Assembly: GCF_009935865.1 (NCBI RefSeq)
Contig: NZ_QWEL01000011.1
Span: 43,841 to 107,840 of the forward strand
Direction of reading: 5' to 3'
Length of the DNA: 64,000 nucleotides
Source of the DNA: Odoribacter sp. Z80
Lineage (GTDB): Bacteria > Bacteroidota > Bacteroidia > Bacteroidales > Marinifilaceae
The notes beneath the pieces were generated by a model. It had not been told where the DNA came from, did no database searches, and saw nothing but the letters and a program-made list of their open reading frames with translations. Position 1 is the first letter of the stretch. Every line of letters begins with the position of its first letter. Positions 1-8,661 of the stretch are shown in pieces. The translations under genes and the position numbers were made by a program.

Positions 1-676
1 GTAAAGTTAAAGCAGCTCCGGCAGCCAGACGAGTGGGTAATGCGTACTCTGACTTGTCGTATTTAATACGTGTTCCCAAATCCGACATTGTCACACCAAA
101 AGACAATTCCGACTGTTCTGCCAACAAAGCAACGTGAGTCCGGTAATATACACCCAAGTCAAAAGCCACGGCATTGGCAGGGTCAGCCCCTTGCAGGGAC
201 CCCATATCCGAACGGATATAACGGACAGTCGCTCCGGCAGAAAACCCTTTAAACAGACTGCGTGCATATCCTACCTCTAAAGCATATTCACGGGGATTTA
301 CTTCTCCGGCATATCCTCCATTCTCATTCGCCAGCTCAAACACTCCATTCGCAAAATGGCGAAAACCTGCCACGATTGCATCCTTTTCAGACAAACGCCA
401 GAAACCACCTACCCGGTGTAAACGGCTCTCGGAACGGAAATCTTTCATCCAAGGACTAAAACTATAAGCAACTTCCACTTCCGATTCTGCAGCAACAGCT
501 TTTGCTACGTTCCAATATACCGACCAGGCATCGGGCGAGAGTGCTGTTCCTGCTTCTCCCAAAGCCGTAGCCCGCGCATCCGGGGCTATCTCCAGAAAAG
601 CTGCACTCTGACCTTTTACACTTGCGGCTGCAAGCAATATTCCGAATAGCGGAATTAAGGTAATTTTACAGTTCAT
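1..676 (-). CDS. PorV/PorQ-family outer-membrane beta-barrel protein (3' end outside window)
   Basis: The reading frame opens at the ATG whose first base is 676 and runs off the left edge, so only about 225 N-terminal residues are visible. It starts with a Sec signal peptide (MNCKITLIPLFGILLAAASV then KGQ). Mature residues include AAFLEIAPDARATALGEAGT followed by a barrel-like pattern of alternating aromatic and small residues, typical of the PorV/PorQ (UPF0164) family. PorV-type proteins act with the type IX secretion system at the outer membrane. It begins 11 bp after the stop of the S8 peptidase with a T9SS tail, so it is probably last, or near last, in that operon. Whether it is the housekeeping PorV or a locus-specific paralogue cannot be told from this part. 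Confidence 0.85.
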   Translation of the reverse strand, partial: MNCKITLIPLFGILLAAASVKGQSAAFLEIAPDARATALGEAGTALSPDAWSVYWNVAKAVAAESEVEVAYSFSPWMKDFRSESRLHRVGGFWRLSEKDAIVAGFRHFANGVFELANENGGYAGEVNPREYALEVGYARSLFKGFSAGATVRYIRSDMGSLQGADPANAVAFDLGVYYRTHVALLAEQSELSFGVTMSDLGTRIKYDKSEYALPTRLAAGAALTL

Positions 677-687
677 CGTATATGCAT

Positions 688-3498
688 TTAAATCTTAATA
701 ATATTTTTCTTCCACGAGCCTGCAGCATTTTCTACCACCAACACATAAGTTCCGGCCTGCATACCGCCCATATCCAACGTGTAACCCGCATCTCCGATAG
801 TGACTTTCTCTAATTTCATCATACGACCCACAGCATTGTAAAGTCTCAGGGTAACCTCACCTCTCACAGAAGGCTGCAAAGTAATATGCAAATCCTTTTT
901 CACCGGATTCGGATAAACACTCAAAGCCTTTTCCAGCTCACTGTCATCCGCCAGGATTACCTCAACCGTGAAACGCTGACTCACAGATAAGCCGACTTCG
1001 TTCTTCGCTCTTACTAAAATCTGAGTTTGTCCGACAATTTTCGGCTCTATCGTCAGATTATCCCCATACCGCTGAACAGTAGCCACCGCATCCGAACTGT
1101 TTTCCACCTCATAAATCAAAGTACGTCCTTTAGGATCTGAAAAATATTCGGTCATATTCAAAGTAGTACGTCTTCCGTTTTTAGCCAGTTCCATTCTCTC
1201 AAACGGCCGGATAATCCTGGGGGCAACTTCCTTATACAATATTTCAACCGGCATATGGACAGAAGCAGATTTACCATACTGGTCTGCCACTGTAATTTGC
1301 AGCCCATAAGCTCCGGCTACCAGATAATCCGGTCTAACCGTAAAATTCACTACTGTATCGCCGACATTTTCCGCTTCAATCCAATTCAAAGCAGGTTCTA
1401 CTTTACAAATGATTTTCTGCCTTTCCGGATCATCAACCTTCAGACTGACTGTCCGTTCTGTCCCTTCGTTTACAATTACCGTTCCATTCCAGCCCGGAGT
1501 CAATACCGGTACCTGATTTTCAGTCACCGTCTTACTTACCTGCGGGGCAGCTTTACTCTCTCCCCCCCAACGGTCATAAGCTTTCAGACTGAAATAATAG
1601 GTCTGTCCCAACTCCAGTCCGGTAATAGTGTCCCGAACAACTGTTCCGGCAGGAACATACCGCACATTCACCGTTTTCGTCGATACATTTGCTTCCGTCA
1701 AGGCAGGTGCCTCCAAAGATTCAGTACTCCAACTAATAACATATTTACTCATAGGCCCGTCCGGAGCAGCCTTCACCGTCCATTCCAAAATAGCCCAATC
1801 ATCATACGCATCAACAACAGTCAGATGGGAAGAATCCGGGACCTCAGCCGAAGGCGGAGTCAATGCCAAACCAACATCAATACGTCCAACCCCTAACAAT
1901 CCCTGGAACTTCTGATTATAAGCATCTATCGAATGAGTCGCATTCATCAGGCGGTCCCACAACTCATCCGGCGTATATCCCTTTCCCTGAAATTTGGATA
2001 AAACCAAAGCTGCACAGCCACTAACGTGGGGACAAGCCATGGAAGTACCCTGCAACCAGGCATAAGTTCCATCCACAGAAGTACTCAACACAGCATAAAT
2101 ATCGCCATAACTCTGTTCTCCACCAGGAGCTGTAATATCAATCCAGGTTCCGAAATTAGAGTAAGAGGCCCGCTTAAAATTATGAGCCATAGAAGCCACT
2201 GTCATTACTTCGGAATAAGCGGCAGGCCACTCTTTCGCATCGCTGTTACTATTTGCAGCGGCAAAAATAACCAAACCGCCATTCATTGGACCATTCTGCT
2301 CTCTTGTGCTGGGGTCCTTACCCGCATACCGAATAAAATAATCTATAGCTGAACGCATAGCCGAATTCAAAAAAGCAGCTTCTTCATACGCCCCGCTAGT
2401 CCAGGAATTGGAAGAAATCACAGCTCCCATATCAGCCGCATACACATACATATTCGGATCAGCATAGGCTTTACTCTCACCGGTTGTGGCATCATTGTGG
2501 AAAATCTGACAGCTCATTAAGCGAACACCATCTCCCGCTCCGGAACCTCCGGCAATTCCACAAATACCTATTCCGTTTCCGTTGACAGCAGAAATAGTTC
2601 CGGCACAGTGAGTACCGTGCACATATTGGGTAATAGCACCATTTCCCATAATGGAATCCCCGACCGGCGCAGCCACTTTCTTTGCCGTTACGAAATTCCA
2701 ACCGTAAATATCATCCACATATCCGTTACCGTCATCATCCACTCCTTCTGTGCCGTTCAATTCCGCTTCATTAATCCACATATTTGCTGCCAGGTCAGGA
2801 TGATTGTACTGAATACCACCGTCCATCACGGCAACAATCACCTCCGGCGAACCCGTTTCTGTTTTCCAGGCTTCAAAAACACCGATATCAGCGCCTTCCA
2901 AAGCTCCCGACAACCCGTTCACACTCTCGCCCGTATTATGATAGTGCCACATTTCCTCTAAACGGGGATCATTAAAAGGCATCGGCTCGTCTGAGGCCGC
3001 TTTTGTACGGGACCTCTGTAACATGGAACGCACAGGTTCAAGCGGTTCCTCCACAACCTGATAGTCGCATAACCGGGCTTCATGTACCGGAGAAACGACT
3101 TCAATTTCAGGAATATCACCGTAAGCCTCCATTGCACTCCGGGTAGGCACTTTTTCGTCAAAATAAACATCATACCACAAATGAAGTCCCGCTTCCTTAT
3201 GACGTTCTTCAAACTTTCCGGCATAAGGGAACACCCTCTCTATCCGCGTTACCCGTACATCCAGATTCGTTAAATCAATTCCTTCAATTCCTGTGGCAAC
3301 CGCTCCGCTTCTGGTCTTCACAACCTGCAAAGCAGGAGCGTCCGCCTTCAACTTAATTTGAATGTGACCAGGAATCACCTGTGCCTGTTCCACTCCGGAA
3401 ACAGACGGACCTTTAGCATCGTCCTTCCACGTTATCTCATCCTGCTGACATGATGAGATGACAAAAATAAAGGCGATGAGATAAAATATTTTTTTCAT
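688..3498 (-). CDS. Subtilisin-like (S8) serine peptidase with fibronectin-III-like region and T9SS C-terminal sorting domain
   Basis: A 936-residue secreted peptidase. The catalytic triad is visible: Asp226 in VAVMDGG, His294 in HGTHCAGT and Ser486 in GTSMACPHVSG, with the oxyanion Asn416 in AAANS. Residues about 555-660 look like a fibronectin type III domain, followed by Ig-like or cadherin-like segments. The last 75 or so residues, starting at YPNPVKKDL and ending KKNIIKI, are a type A T9SS sorting domain. The N-terminus (FVISSC) reads as a lipoprotein signal, which is unusual with a T9SS tail. A propeptide-like region lies between residues 30 and 200. The gene is 14 bp downstream of the Calx-beta lipoprotein and 11 bp upstream of the PorV-family gene. 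It may process a surface protein substrate or other products of the locus. Confidence 0.93.
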   Translation of the reverse strand: MKKIFYLIAFIFVISSCQQDEITWKDDAKGPSVSGVEQAQVIPGHIQIKLKADAPALQVVKTRSGAVATGIEGIDLTNLDVRVTRIERVFPYAGKFEERHKEAGLHLWYDVYFDEKVPTRSAMEAYGDIPEIEVVSPVHEARLCDYQVVEEPLEPVRSMLQRSRTKAASDEPMPFNDPRLEEMWHYHNTGESVNGLSGALEGADIGVFEAWKTETGSPEVIVAVMDGGIQYNHPDLAANMWINEAELNGTEGVDDDGNGYVDDIYGWNFVTAKKVAAPVGDSIMGNGAITQYVHGTHCAGTISAVNGNGIGICGIAGGSGAGDGVRLMSCQIFHNDATTGESKAYADPNMYVYAADMGAVISSNSWTSGAYEEAAFLNSAMRSAIDYFIRYAGKDPSTREQNGPMNGGLVIFAAANSNSDAKEWPAAYSEVMTVASMAHNFKRASYSNFGTWIDITAPGGEQSYGDIYAVLSTSVDGTYAWLQGTSMACPHVSGCAALVLSKFQGKGYTPDELWDRLMNATHSIDAYNQKFQGLLGVGRIDVGLALTPPSAEVPDSSHLTVVDAYDDWAILEWTVKAAPDGPMSKYVISWSTESLEAPALTEANVSTKTVNVRYVPAGTVVRDTITGLELGQTYYFSLKAYDRWGGESKAAPQVSKTVTENQVPVLTPGWNGTVIVNEGTERTVSLKVDDPERQKIICKVEPALNWIEAENVGDTVVNFTVRPDYLVAGAYGLQITVADQYGKSASVHMPVEILYKEVAPRIIRPFERMELAKNGRRTTLNMTEYFSDPKGRTLIYEVENSSDAVATVQRYGDNLTIEPKIVGQTQILVRAKNEVGLSVSQRFTVEVILADDSELEKALSVYPNPVKKDLHITLQPSVRGEVTLRLYNAVGRMMKLEKVTIGDAGYTLDMGGMQAGTYVLVVENAAGSWKKNIIKI

Positions 3499-3512
3499 AA
3501 CAAGTGACTTAA

Positions 3513-5153
3513 TTATTTGATTTTAGTAAATACTAAATTCTGGAATCTGGTATTGCTGTCCCAAGTATTGAAAGGCTCCCAAGTGGTCCTGCTAACCAGC
3601 TGTCCGTAAATGTAAACATCAGTCTCAGATTCTAAATGGGTAAAATTCCGGTTATGAGTCATTCCCATTTCGCCCTCCACAAGTTCATCATCATCATTCA
3701 TCATCATCATCCGTAAATCACAGCTTCCGTAAGGAGGATTATAGCCAAGATTAGCCCCCGATAAATCTCCCGAAGCCAAAAGTTGCATTTCTCCCGTATT
3801 CACATCAATTCTTATCCGAAGCACAATATCCGAACCGTGAGCAAGTCCACTTGCACTGAACCGAACCATAAAGACCCTGCCATAATTCTCCTCTTCCTCA
3901 TCAGAAGTCTCTCCGCCATAAATCCTGGCAGTTGTGGTCAATTTCTTCGGGTTTCCTACAGCAGGAGCAGGCACCCAAACAAGCTCCAGATTGTACTCCC
4001 CAATCATATCATCGTACAAAGAATTTACATTCACATCATCATTTTCAATCAAACAACTCATCAACGTATCGTTCGAAGCAATCAGGGCCCCCTGTATGGA
4101 ATCAAACCCAACCTGAAAACTCCGGTCTACATCATAAACATCATTGTCTATCAAATCAATCTTGACACTATCCAGTTTATTTCCTACCGGGAAAATAATA
4201 TCCCTTTTTCCGAAAGTAAAATCAACACCTTCTTTGGCGGTTCCCTCACGCACACCTAACACCACTCTTACAGGCATTTTCGGATTACCCTTTATACGTA
4301 CCGGCACCCAAATCGGTCCTTCAGCTTCCAGACAATTTGCAGAAACCCTGTCGAAACAAACAAATACCGGTTCCTCATCATCCTGAATAGTCACTTTCAT
4401 GGTACGGATGGCTTCCGACAACTCTGCATTCCTGCAATCGGTCAATGCCAGTTCAAAATAACGGGCATCATTTTCTTCCAGGTCATCAATAATAGTTACC
4501 GGAATCATCAAGCTCGTATCCCCCGGCTGAATCGTATATACCTGAGTCGTATCTACCCGATAATGCACTCCGTAAACAGCTGTGCTTTTCTCAGGAAGAG
4601 TATGCAAATGGAAAGAAACTTCATCATTCCAAACCCGGTCCATTCGAACGAAAACTTCCAACAAAGGTTGTTCCTCACTGGTAGTTACCATCGTTTCAGA
4701 AAATCCAACCAAAGGAACTCCTTCATTACTGGTGATAGTCACTTTACAAACATCTAATTCCGAAGAAAGCTTCGCTCCTTTGGCCTCCAAAAGTTCAAAC
4801 ACAAATTCCCGGTCCGGAGTGTATTCCGGATAATCTTTCACGTCAACCTGAAAATACCCTACACTTTTTCCTTCCGGAATAACAATCCGTTTGGACATAA
4901 AGGTATAATCCACACCCTCCTTTGCATTGTTTTCCGACTTAATATATCCGGTTACCGTCACCTCATTAAGTGCCGGAACCGATAAAACAACGGGTATCTG
5001 AAAAGGAGTAATATTCTCGAGTGTCCTAAACTCTTTACTGCTCAAAGAAACTGTAATCTGTCCCGGAGCAAATCCATCCTCATTATCGTCATCACACGAC
5101 CAGGTCAAACCAAGAAACAGGCAGCATATCAAAAATCCGAATAGCTTATTCAT
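3513..5153 (-). CDS. Calx-beta repeat surface lipoprotein
   Basis: A 546-residue lipoprotein: signal peptide ending LTWSC, then the acidic stretch DDDNEDG, which resembles the lipoprotein export signal that sends Bacteroidota lipoproteins to the cell surface. Three tandem beta-sandwich units of about 110 residues (roughly 30-140, 145-255 and 260-370) each carry the Calx-beta-like pattern of AKEGVDYTF / FPVGNKLDSVKIDLIDND, a fold that often binds calcium. The C-terminal region (about 380-546) is a different beta-rich domain that I do not recognise; it contains a Met/Asp-rich run near residue 480. The spacing of 14-24 bp to both neighbours puts it in the SusC/D operon. A ligand-binding or adhesive role is inferred, and no catalytic motif is seen. 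Confidence 0.8.
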   Translation of the reverse strand: MNKLFGFLICCLFLGLTWSCDDDNEDGFAPGQITVSLSSKEFRTLENITPFQIPVVLSVPALNEVTVTGYIKSENNAKEGVDYTFMSKRIVIPEGKSVGYFQVDVKDYPEYTPDREFVFELLEAKGAKLSSELDVCKVTITSNEGVPLVGFSETMVTTSEEQPLLEVFVRMDRVWNDEVSFHLHTLPEKSTAVYGVHYRVDTTQVYTIQPGDTSLMIPVTIIDDLEENDARYFELALTDCRNAELSEAIRTMKVTIQDDEEPVFVCFDRVSANCLEAEGPIWVPVRIKGNPKMPVRVVLGVREGTAKEGVDFTFGKRDIIFPVGNKLDSVKIDLIDNDVYDVDRSFQVGFDSIQGALIASNDTLMSCLIENDDVNVNSLYDDMIGEYNLELVWVPAPAVGNPKKLTTTARIYGGETSDEEEENYGRVFMVRFSASGLAHGSDIVLRIRIDVNTGEMQLLASGDLSGANLGYNPPYGSCDLRMMMMNDDDELVEGEMGMTHNRNFTHLESETDVYIYGQLVSRTTWEPFNTWDSNTRFQNLVFTKIK

Positions 5154-5177
5154 ATTACACTGTTTTTATCATAAACA

Positions 5178-7106
5178 TTAGTTAGCAGTTTCTCTGAAAA
5201 TCAGTAAACCTTCATAAGGCACGGCAGTTCCTCCTTCCGTCACCGAAATAACTGTATTTCCGGAAATAACCGCGTCCATCGCCCCAACCGGATAAATGTA
5301 ATTTTCATAACATTTTATCCCTGCCAGATCCTTCACCTCCCAGGACTGACCACCATCTCTGGATACTGCCATAGTCATTCCATTTCCCATAAGCTCTATA
5401 TCCGGCTTATAGATGTATAGCCTTTTCTGATTTTTCGGACCATAAACCGGATCCTGATTCACGGAACTACCGGCAAAGGAAGAAGTCTTCTCAGCTCCTG
5501 TCGGAGTAAAATGATAAATGGTTCCGTCAGCTCCGAGCACTGTCGCACCGCCAACTTGCTGACCGCCGGTTCCTGTAGGAATGGTTGCATCAACCGGTTG
5601 ACTCCAGTTTGCTCCACCGTCCGTACTAACGACCATCTTACGGGAAGAACCAGAAGAAGAATGAGTAACATACATAATCAGTTGATTATCCTGTTCAATG
5701 ATGCTGGCTGAATTGTTGCGCAATCCACCAACCACATTTCCTATCGTCCAGGATTCCCCGTTGTCCTCTGAAAACAGTGCAGCCACAGTCCCACGGGTTC
5801 CGACCTGGCACCGTAACGGCATAATCAATCTTCCGTCGGAAGTTTTAATTCCATGCCCGGACAAAGTAGATAAAGTATAACCGCTCAAGGTCACATCTAC
5901 TGCTTCTCCCTCTGTCCAGTTTTGTCCGCCGTCTTCAGACACCAAGTATTCTATACGGTAATCTCCGTCTTGTTTTCCGTTCAAATCCACCGTATAAAAC
6001 AAATAAATCTTATCACCGACATTGATTACCTCCGGCCGCATATAAACTCCATTGTCTCCTCCTTTCAACACCGTCCAGCCACTCCAATTTTTTCCACCAT
6101 CAGTAGAACGTTTCATTAAAATATCGGTTGCATTGGACCGGATTGAGGCCAACCGGGAAGTCTGCATCATCACTTCATGACGTCCTTCAGCAAACAGCAA
6201 GGTAGTACCATTTACATCCGTCAAAGCCGGAGCCTGAATCGTCATGTAATCATTTTCCCGTTGTACACCAACAGGCTCCTGCATCACATAATCCCCTTCG
6301 ATACTCAATTCATAAAAACGGGCGGCCCCTATCCACGGATGAAACATCAACGGGAAGACTTGCTCTTCAACATCTTCTGCTGTAAAGGCCCATAACGTCT
6401 TACCATCAATCTTGACATAAAAGAAGTTATTTACACAAGCCAATACCAATTCAAAAGGCTCACACGGAGTAACATACTCCTGCATCGGGTCATTATTGAT
6501 ACCTTTCAACGAATTCACCAAACCTCCTCCACGCGCCCAATAAAACACAGAAGACGACCAATCCAAACCGAAAAGAGAACGGTCACTCCAACCTTTTCCT
6601 CCTTCAAAAGAAAAATGGCTTAATGAATTACGTCCCATGACCTCAGTAGCCATCCGGACAGTAACTTTCCAGTTCTTATTCGGACCGTTCTGCAGATATA
6701 CACGGGACTGAAGAACATTGTACATATAACTCAATTGATTTCCGCCATAATTATCTGTATTGTCCAAAGCATCGAGAATTGAATGCTGACGGACTCCAAA
6801 ATAAAGATTTCCGTTGCGGTCTACTCCGTGTATCCAGGATAAGGTATCCCAGACACCGGGCATCTCCACCGCAAAATCAGTAAATCCCATGACAGACATC
6901 TTTGTAAAATCAGGTTGACCGTCCTTGATCAGATACACCGCATTCGAACCGTCAAAAGGATTCGGCATCGAATCGTCCGTAACAAAAATCCCCTCTCCGG
7001 TTCCAGGCATATCAAAGTGCTGTTCCTTGTAACAGCCTGCCAAAAGCAAACTGAAAACTGCTCCAATGGCTATTGTAAGTTTTAACCTATTTCCCATATT
7101 ATTCAT
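5178..7106 (-). CDS. Sialidase-fold (BNR/Asp-box) lipoprotein with N-terminal LamG-like domain
   Basis: About 640 residues. The lipoprotein signal ends LLLAGC. A concanavalin-like domain covers about 90-285, then a six-bladed propeller with five clear Asp boxes (STDGGKNW, SEDGGQNW, SEDNGESW, STDGGANW, SRDGGQSW) runs to the end. The pattern GHGIKTSDGRLIMP matches exo-alpha-sialidases. However, the usual first arginine motif (F/Y-RIP) is replaced by IQAP, and the Glu and second Arg of blade 4 are not evident, so classical sialidase activity is doubtful. I chose the start at 7106 because the ATG at 7124 lies inside the SusD gene. The ATG at 7115 overlaps the SusD stop as TAATG and is an equally possible, translationally coupled start. 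Confidence 0.82.
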   Translation of the reverse strand: MNNMGNRLKLTIAIGAVFSLLLAGCYKEQHFDMPGTGEGIFVTDDSMPNPFDGSNAVYLIKDGQPDFTKMSVMGFTDFAVEMPGVWDTLSWIHGVDRNGNLYFGVRQHSILDALDNTDNYGGNQLSYMYNVLQSRVYLQNGPNKNWKVTVRMATEVMGRNSLSHFSFEGGKGWSDRSLFGLDWSSSVFYWARGGGLVNSLKGINNDPMQEYVTPCEPFELVLACVNNFFYVKIDGKTLWAFTAEDVEEQVFPLMFHPWIGAARFYELSIEGDYVMQEPVGVQRENDYMTIQAPALTDVNGTTLLFAEGRHEVMMQTSRLASIRSNATDILMKRSTDGGKNWSGWTVLKGGDNGVYMRPEVINVGDKIYLFYTVDLNGKQDGDYRIEYLVSEDGGQNWTEGEAVDVTLSGYTLSTLSGHGIKTSDGRLIMPLRCQVGTRGTVAALFSEDNGESWTIGNVVGGLRNNSASIIEQDNQLIMYVTHSSSGSSRKMVVSTDGGANWSQPVDATIPTGTGGQQVGGATVLGADGTIYHFTPTGAEKTSSFAGSSVNQDPVYGPKNQKRLYIYKPDIELMGNGMTMAVSRDGGQSWEVKDLAGIKCYENYIYPVGAMDAVISGNTVISVTEGGTAVPYEGLLIFRETAN

Positions 7107-7114
7107 TCTTAACA

Positions 7115-8653
7115 TTATTTCCAACGTTCAGGTTCTATCGGCAAGTACCAGTTAGCAGGATTAGACAACCGGCTGTAAACCTCATTCTTCTGATTCTCAT
7201 CATCATACTTGGCAGATACAGTACGAGCTATGATTCCGGATTCTCCCAACCTGGTTTCCCGAAGTAAAAGGTCATACCATCTCTTGCCTTCAAAAGCATC
7301 TTCACGCGCTTTTTCTTTAAAAAGCTGCTCTTTCATGTTCGCTTTATCAAGAGCGATATCATCCCGTTTGTATTTTTGCAAGCCACGGGCCACTCTGACT
7401 ACATTCAACATTTCCAAAGCCGCTCCCGTATTTCCCAGCTCATTTTCAGCAATTCCCCGGATCAGGTATACATCGGCATGCTTAAGAATATACCAGTTCG
7501 CAATACTTTCATACGGCTTGCGCATAGATTTGCCTTCTTCATCCAAACCGATATACTTCCAGATTACATCTTTCCGGTTGACACGCATGTAGCTCACCTT
7601 TGAACGAATATCCAAAGGCTCATTAAACAATTGGCTACAAACCGTCATTTTAGGTTTAACTAAGTATCTTCCACCATCCGCTTCTATCGGAGAAGTAAAT
7701 TCTTGTAACCGCTGGGTACGGAACCCTTGTTCAAAAACATACATAAATCCAAAAGAATTATAAGTCGTGGCAGAAGCCGCCGCCGTAGTCGTATATTGTT
7801 GCGGCCAGGTAGATGCTGCTCCCAATTTGCCCTGTTTGATAAAAAACTCAGCATAAGCAGAAGCTTCCTGATACAATCCGTTCCATAAAGCCACCTCAGC
7901 AGATAAAGCATAAGCTCCAATCCAGCTCGCCCGAATCAAAGGTTCCTCTGCAGGAGGAGCAAACCCTAAAGCATATGAGGTTCCGTTGATCAACACCCTC
8001 GCCTTGGCCAAATCACTCATAATCGCTTTCCAGACCTCCTGTTCCTGAGCCGGCTGTAACACAACAGCCCGTAACTCTTCATCAGTCATGGTAATGGTAT
8101 TCATCTTCACAATGTTACCCTTTTCATCCTCGAAAGTAACGTCATCAGCCACTTCTTCCAATACCAAAGGAACCTGCCCGAAAGTACGTACCAGTTGGAA
8201 ATAACACCACGCCCTCAGGAAATAAGCTTCCCCGTAAAATATTTTTAAACGGGTAGCTGTCACTTTATCCCCATTCGGTTGCATCCTCGGCAGATTCTTC
8301 AATTGGTGATTACACCGGGCGATGGATTTATAAAGAAATCCATAATCAGTATAAGGATTCAATGTAGAAACCGTATTATTTATAAATTCACTCACGTAAA
8401 CATCCTTGGTCTCCCCCTCCGTTACCAGGTCTGCACGGGCCGACCCCCACAAAAATAATTTATGCACTTCCGGAGACAATGGAGCATACATACCGTATGC
8501 TACGGAGTTTAACTCACTGTTATTAGTGTAAAAATCATCTGGCGAAGCTCCATCTATCGGATCCACGTCAAAGAAATCACCACAAGCCGTCAGCATAACA
8601 CAACATGCAACCACTGGCAATTTCCATTTGATATATCTCATTATCCTCATCAT
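7115..8653 (-). CDS. SusD/RagB-family outer-membrane nutrient-binding lipoprotein (second pair)
   Basis: A 512-residue SusD homologue. The lipoprotein signal ends MLTAC and is followed by GDFFDVDPIDGASPDDFYTN, the conserved N-terminus of SusD proteins (GDFLD..P.....E.F). The helical TPR-like core is visible, with YFLRAWCYFQLVRTFGQVPL near residue 145 and the C-terminal RAR.GL..Y...D and LPIEPERWK motifs. SusD proteins cap the SusC transporter and bind ligand at the cell surface. It follows its SusC partner by 8 bp and its stop touches the start of the sialidase-fold gene. Confidence 0.95.
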   Translation of the reverse strand: MMRIMRYIKWKLPVVACCVMLTACGDFFDVDPIDGASPDDFYTNNSELNSVAYGMYAPLSPEVHKLFLWGSARADLVTEGETKDVYVSEFINNTVSTLNPYTDYGFLYKSIARCNHQLKNLPRMQPNGDKVTATRLKIFYGEAYFLRAWCYFQLVRTFGQVPLVLEEVADDVTFEDEKGNIVKMNTITMTDEELRAVVLQPAQEQEVWKAIMSDLAKARVLINGTSYALGFAPPAEEPLIRASWIGAYALSAEVALWNGLYQEASAYAEFFIKQGKLGAASTWPQQYTTTAAASATTYNSFGFMYVFEQGFRTQRLQEFTSPIEADGGRYLVKPKMTVCSQLFNEPLDIRSKVSYMRVNRKDVIWKYIGLDEEGKSMRKPYESIANWYILKHADVYLIRGIAENELGNTGAALEMLNVVRVARGLQKYKRDDIALDKANMKEQLFKEKAREDAFEGKRWYDLLLRETRLGESGIIARTVSAKYDDENQKNEVYSRLSNPANWYLPIEPERWK

Positions 8654-8661
8654 TCAACAGA

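Noticed and set aside
3660..3720. ATC/ATG-rich run that looks like a simple repeat
   Set aside because: It encodes a Met/Asp-rich stretch in frame within the Calx-beta lipoprotein, and repeat units are irregular.
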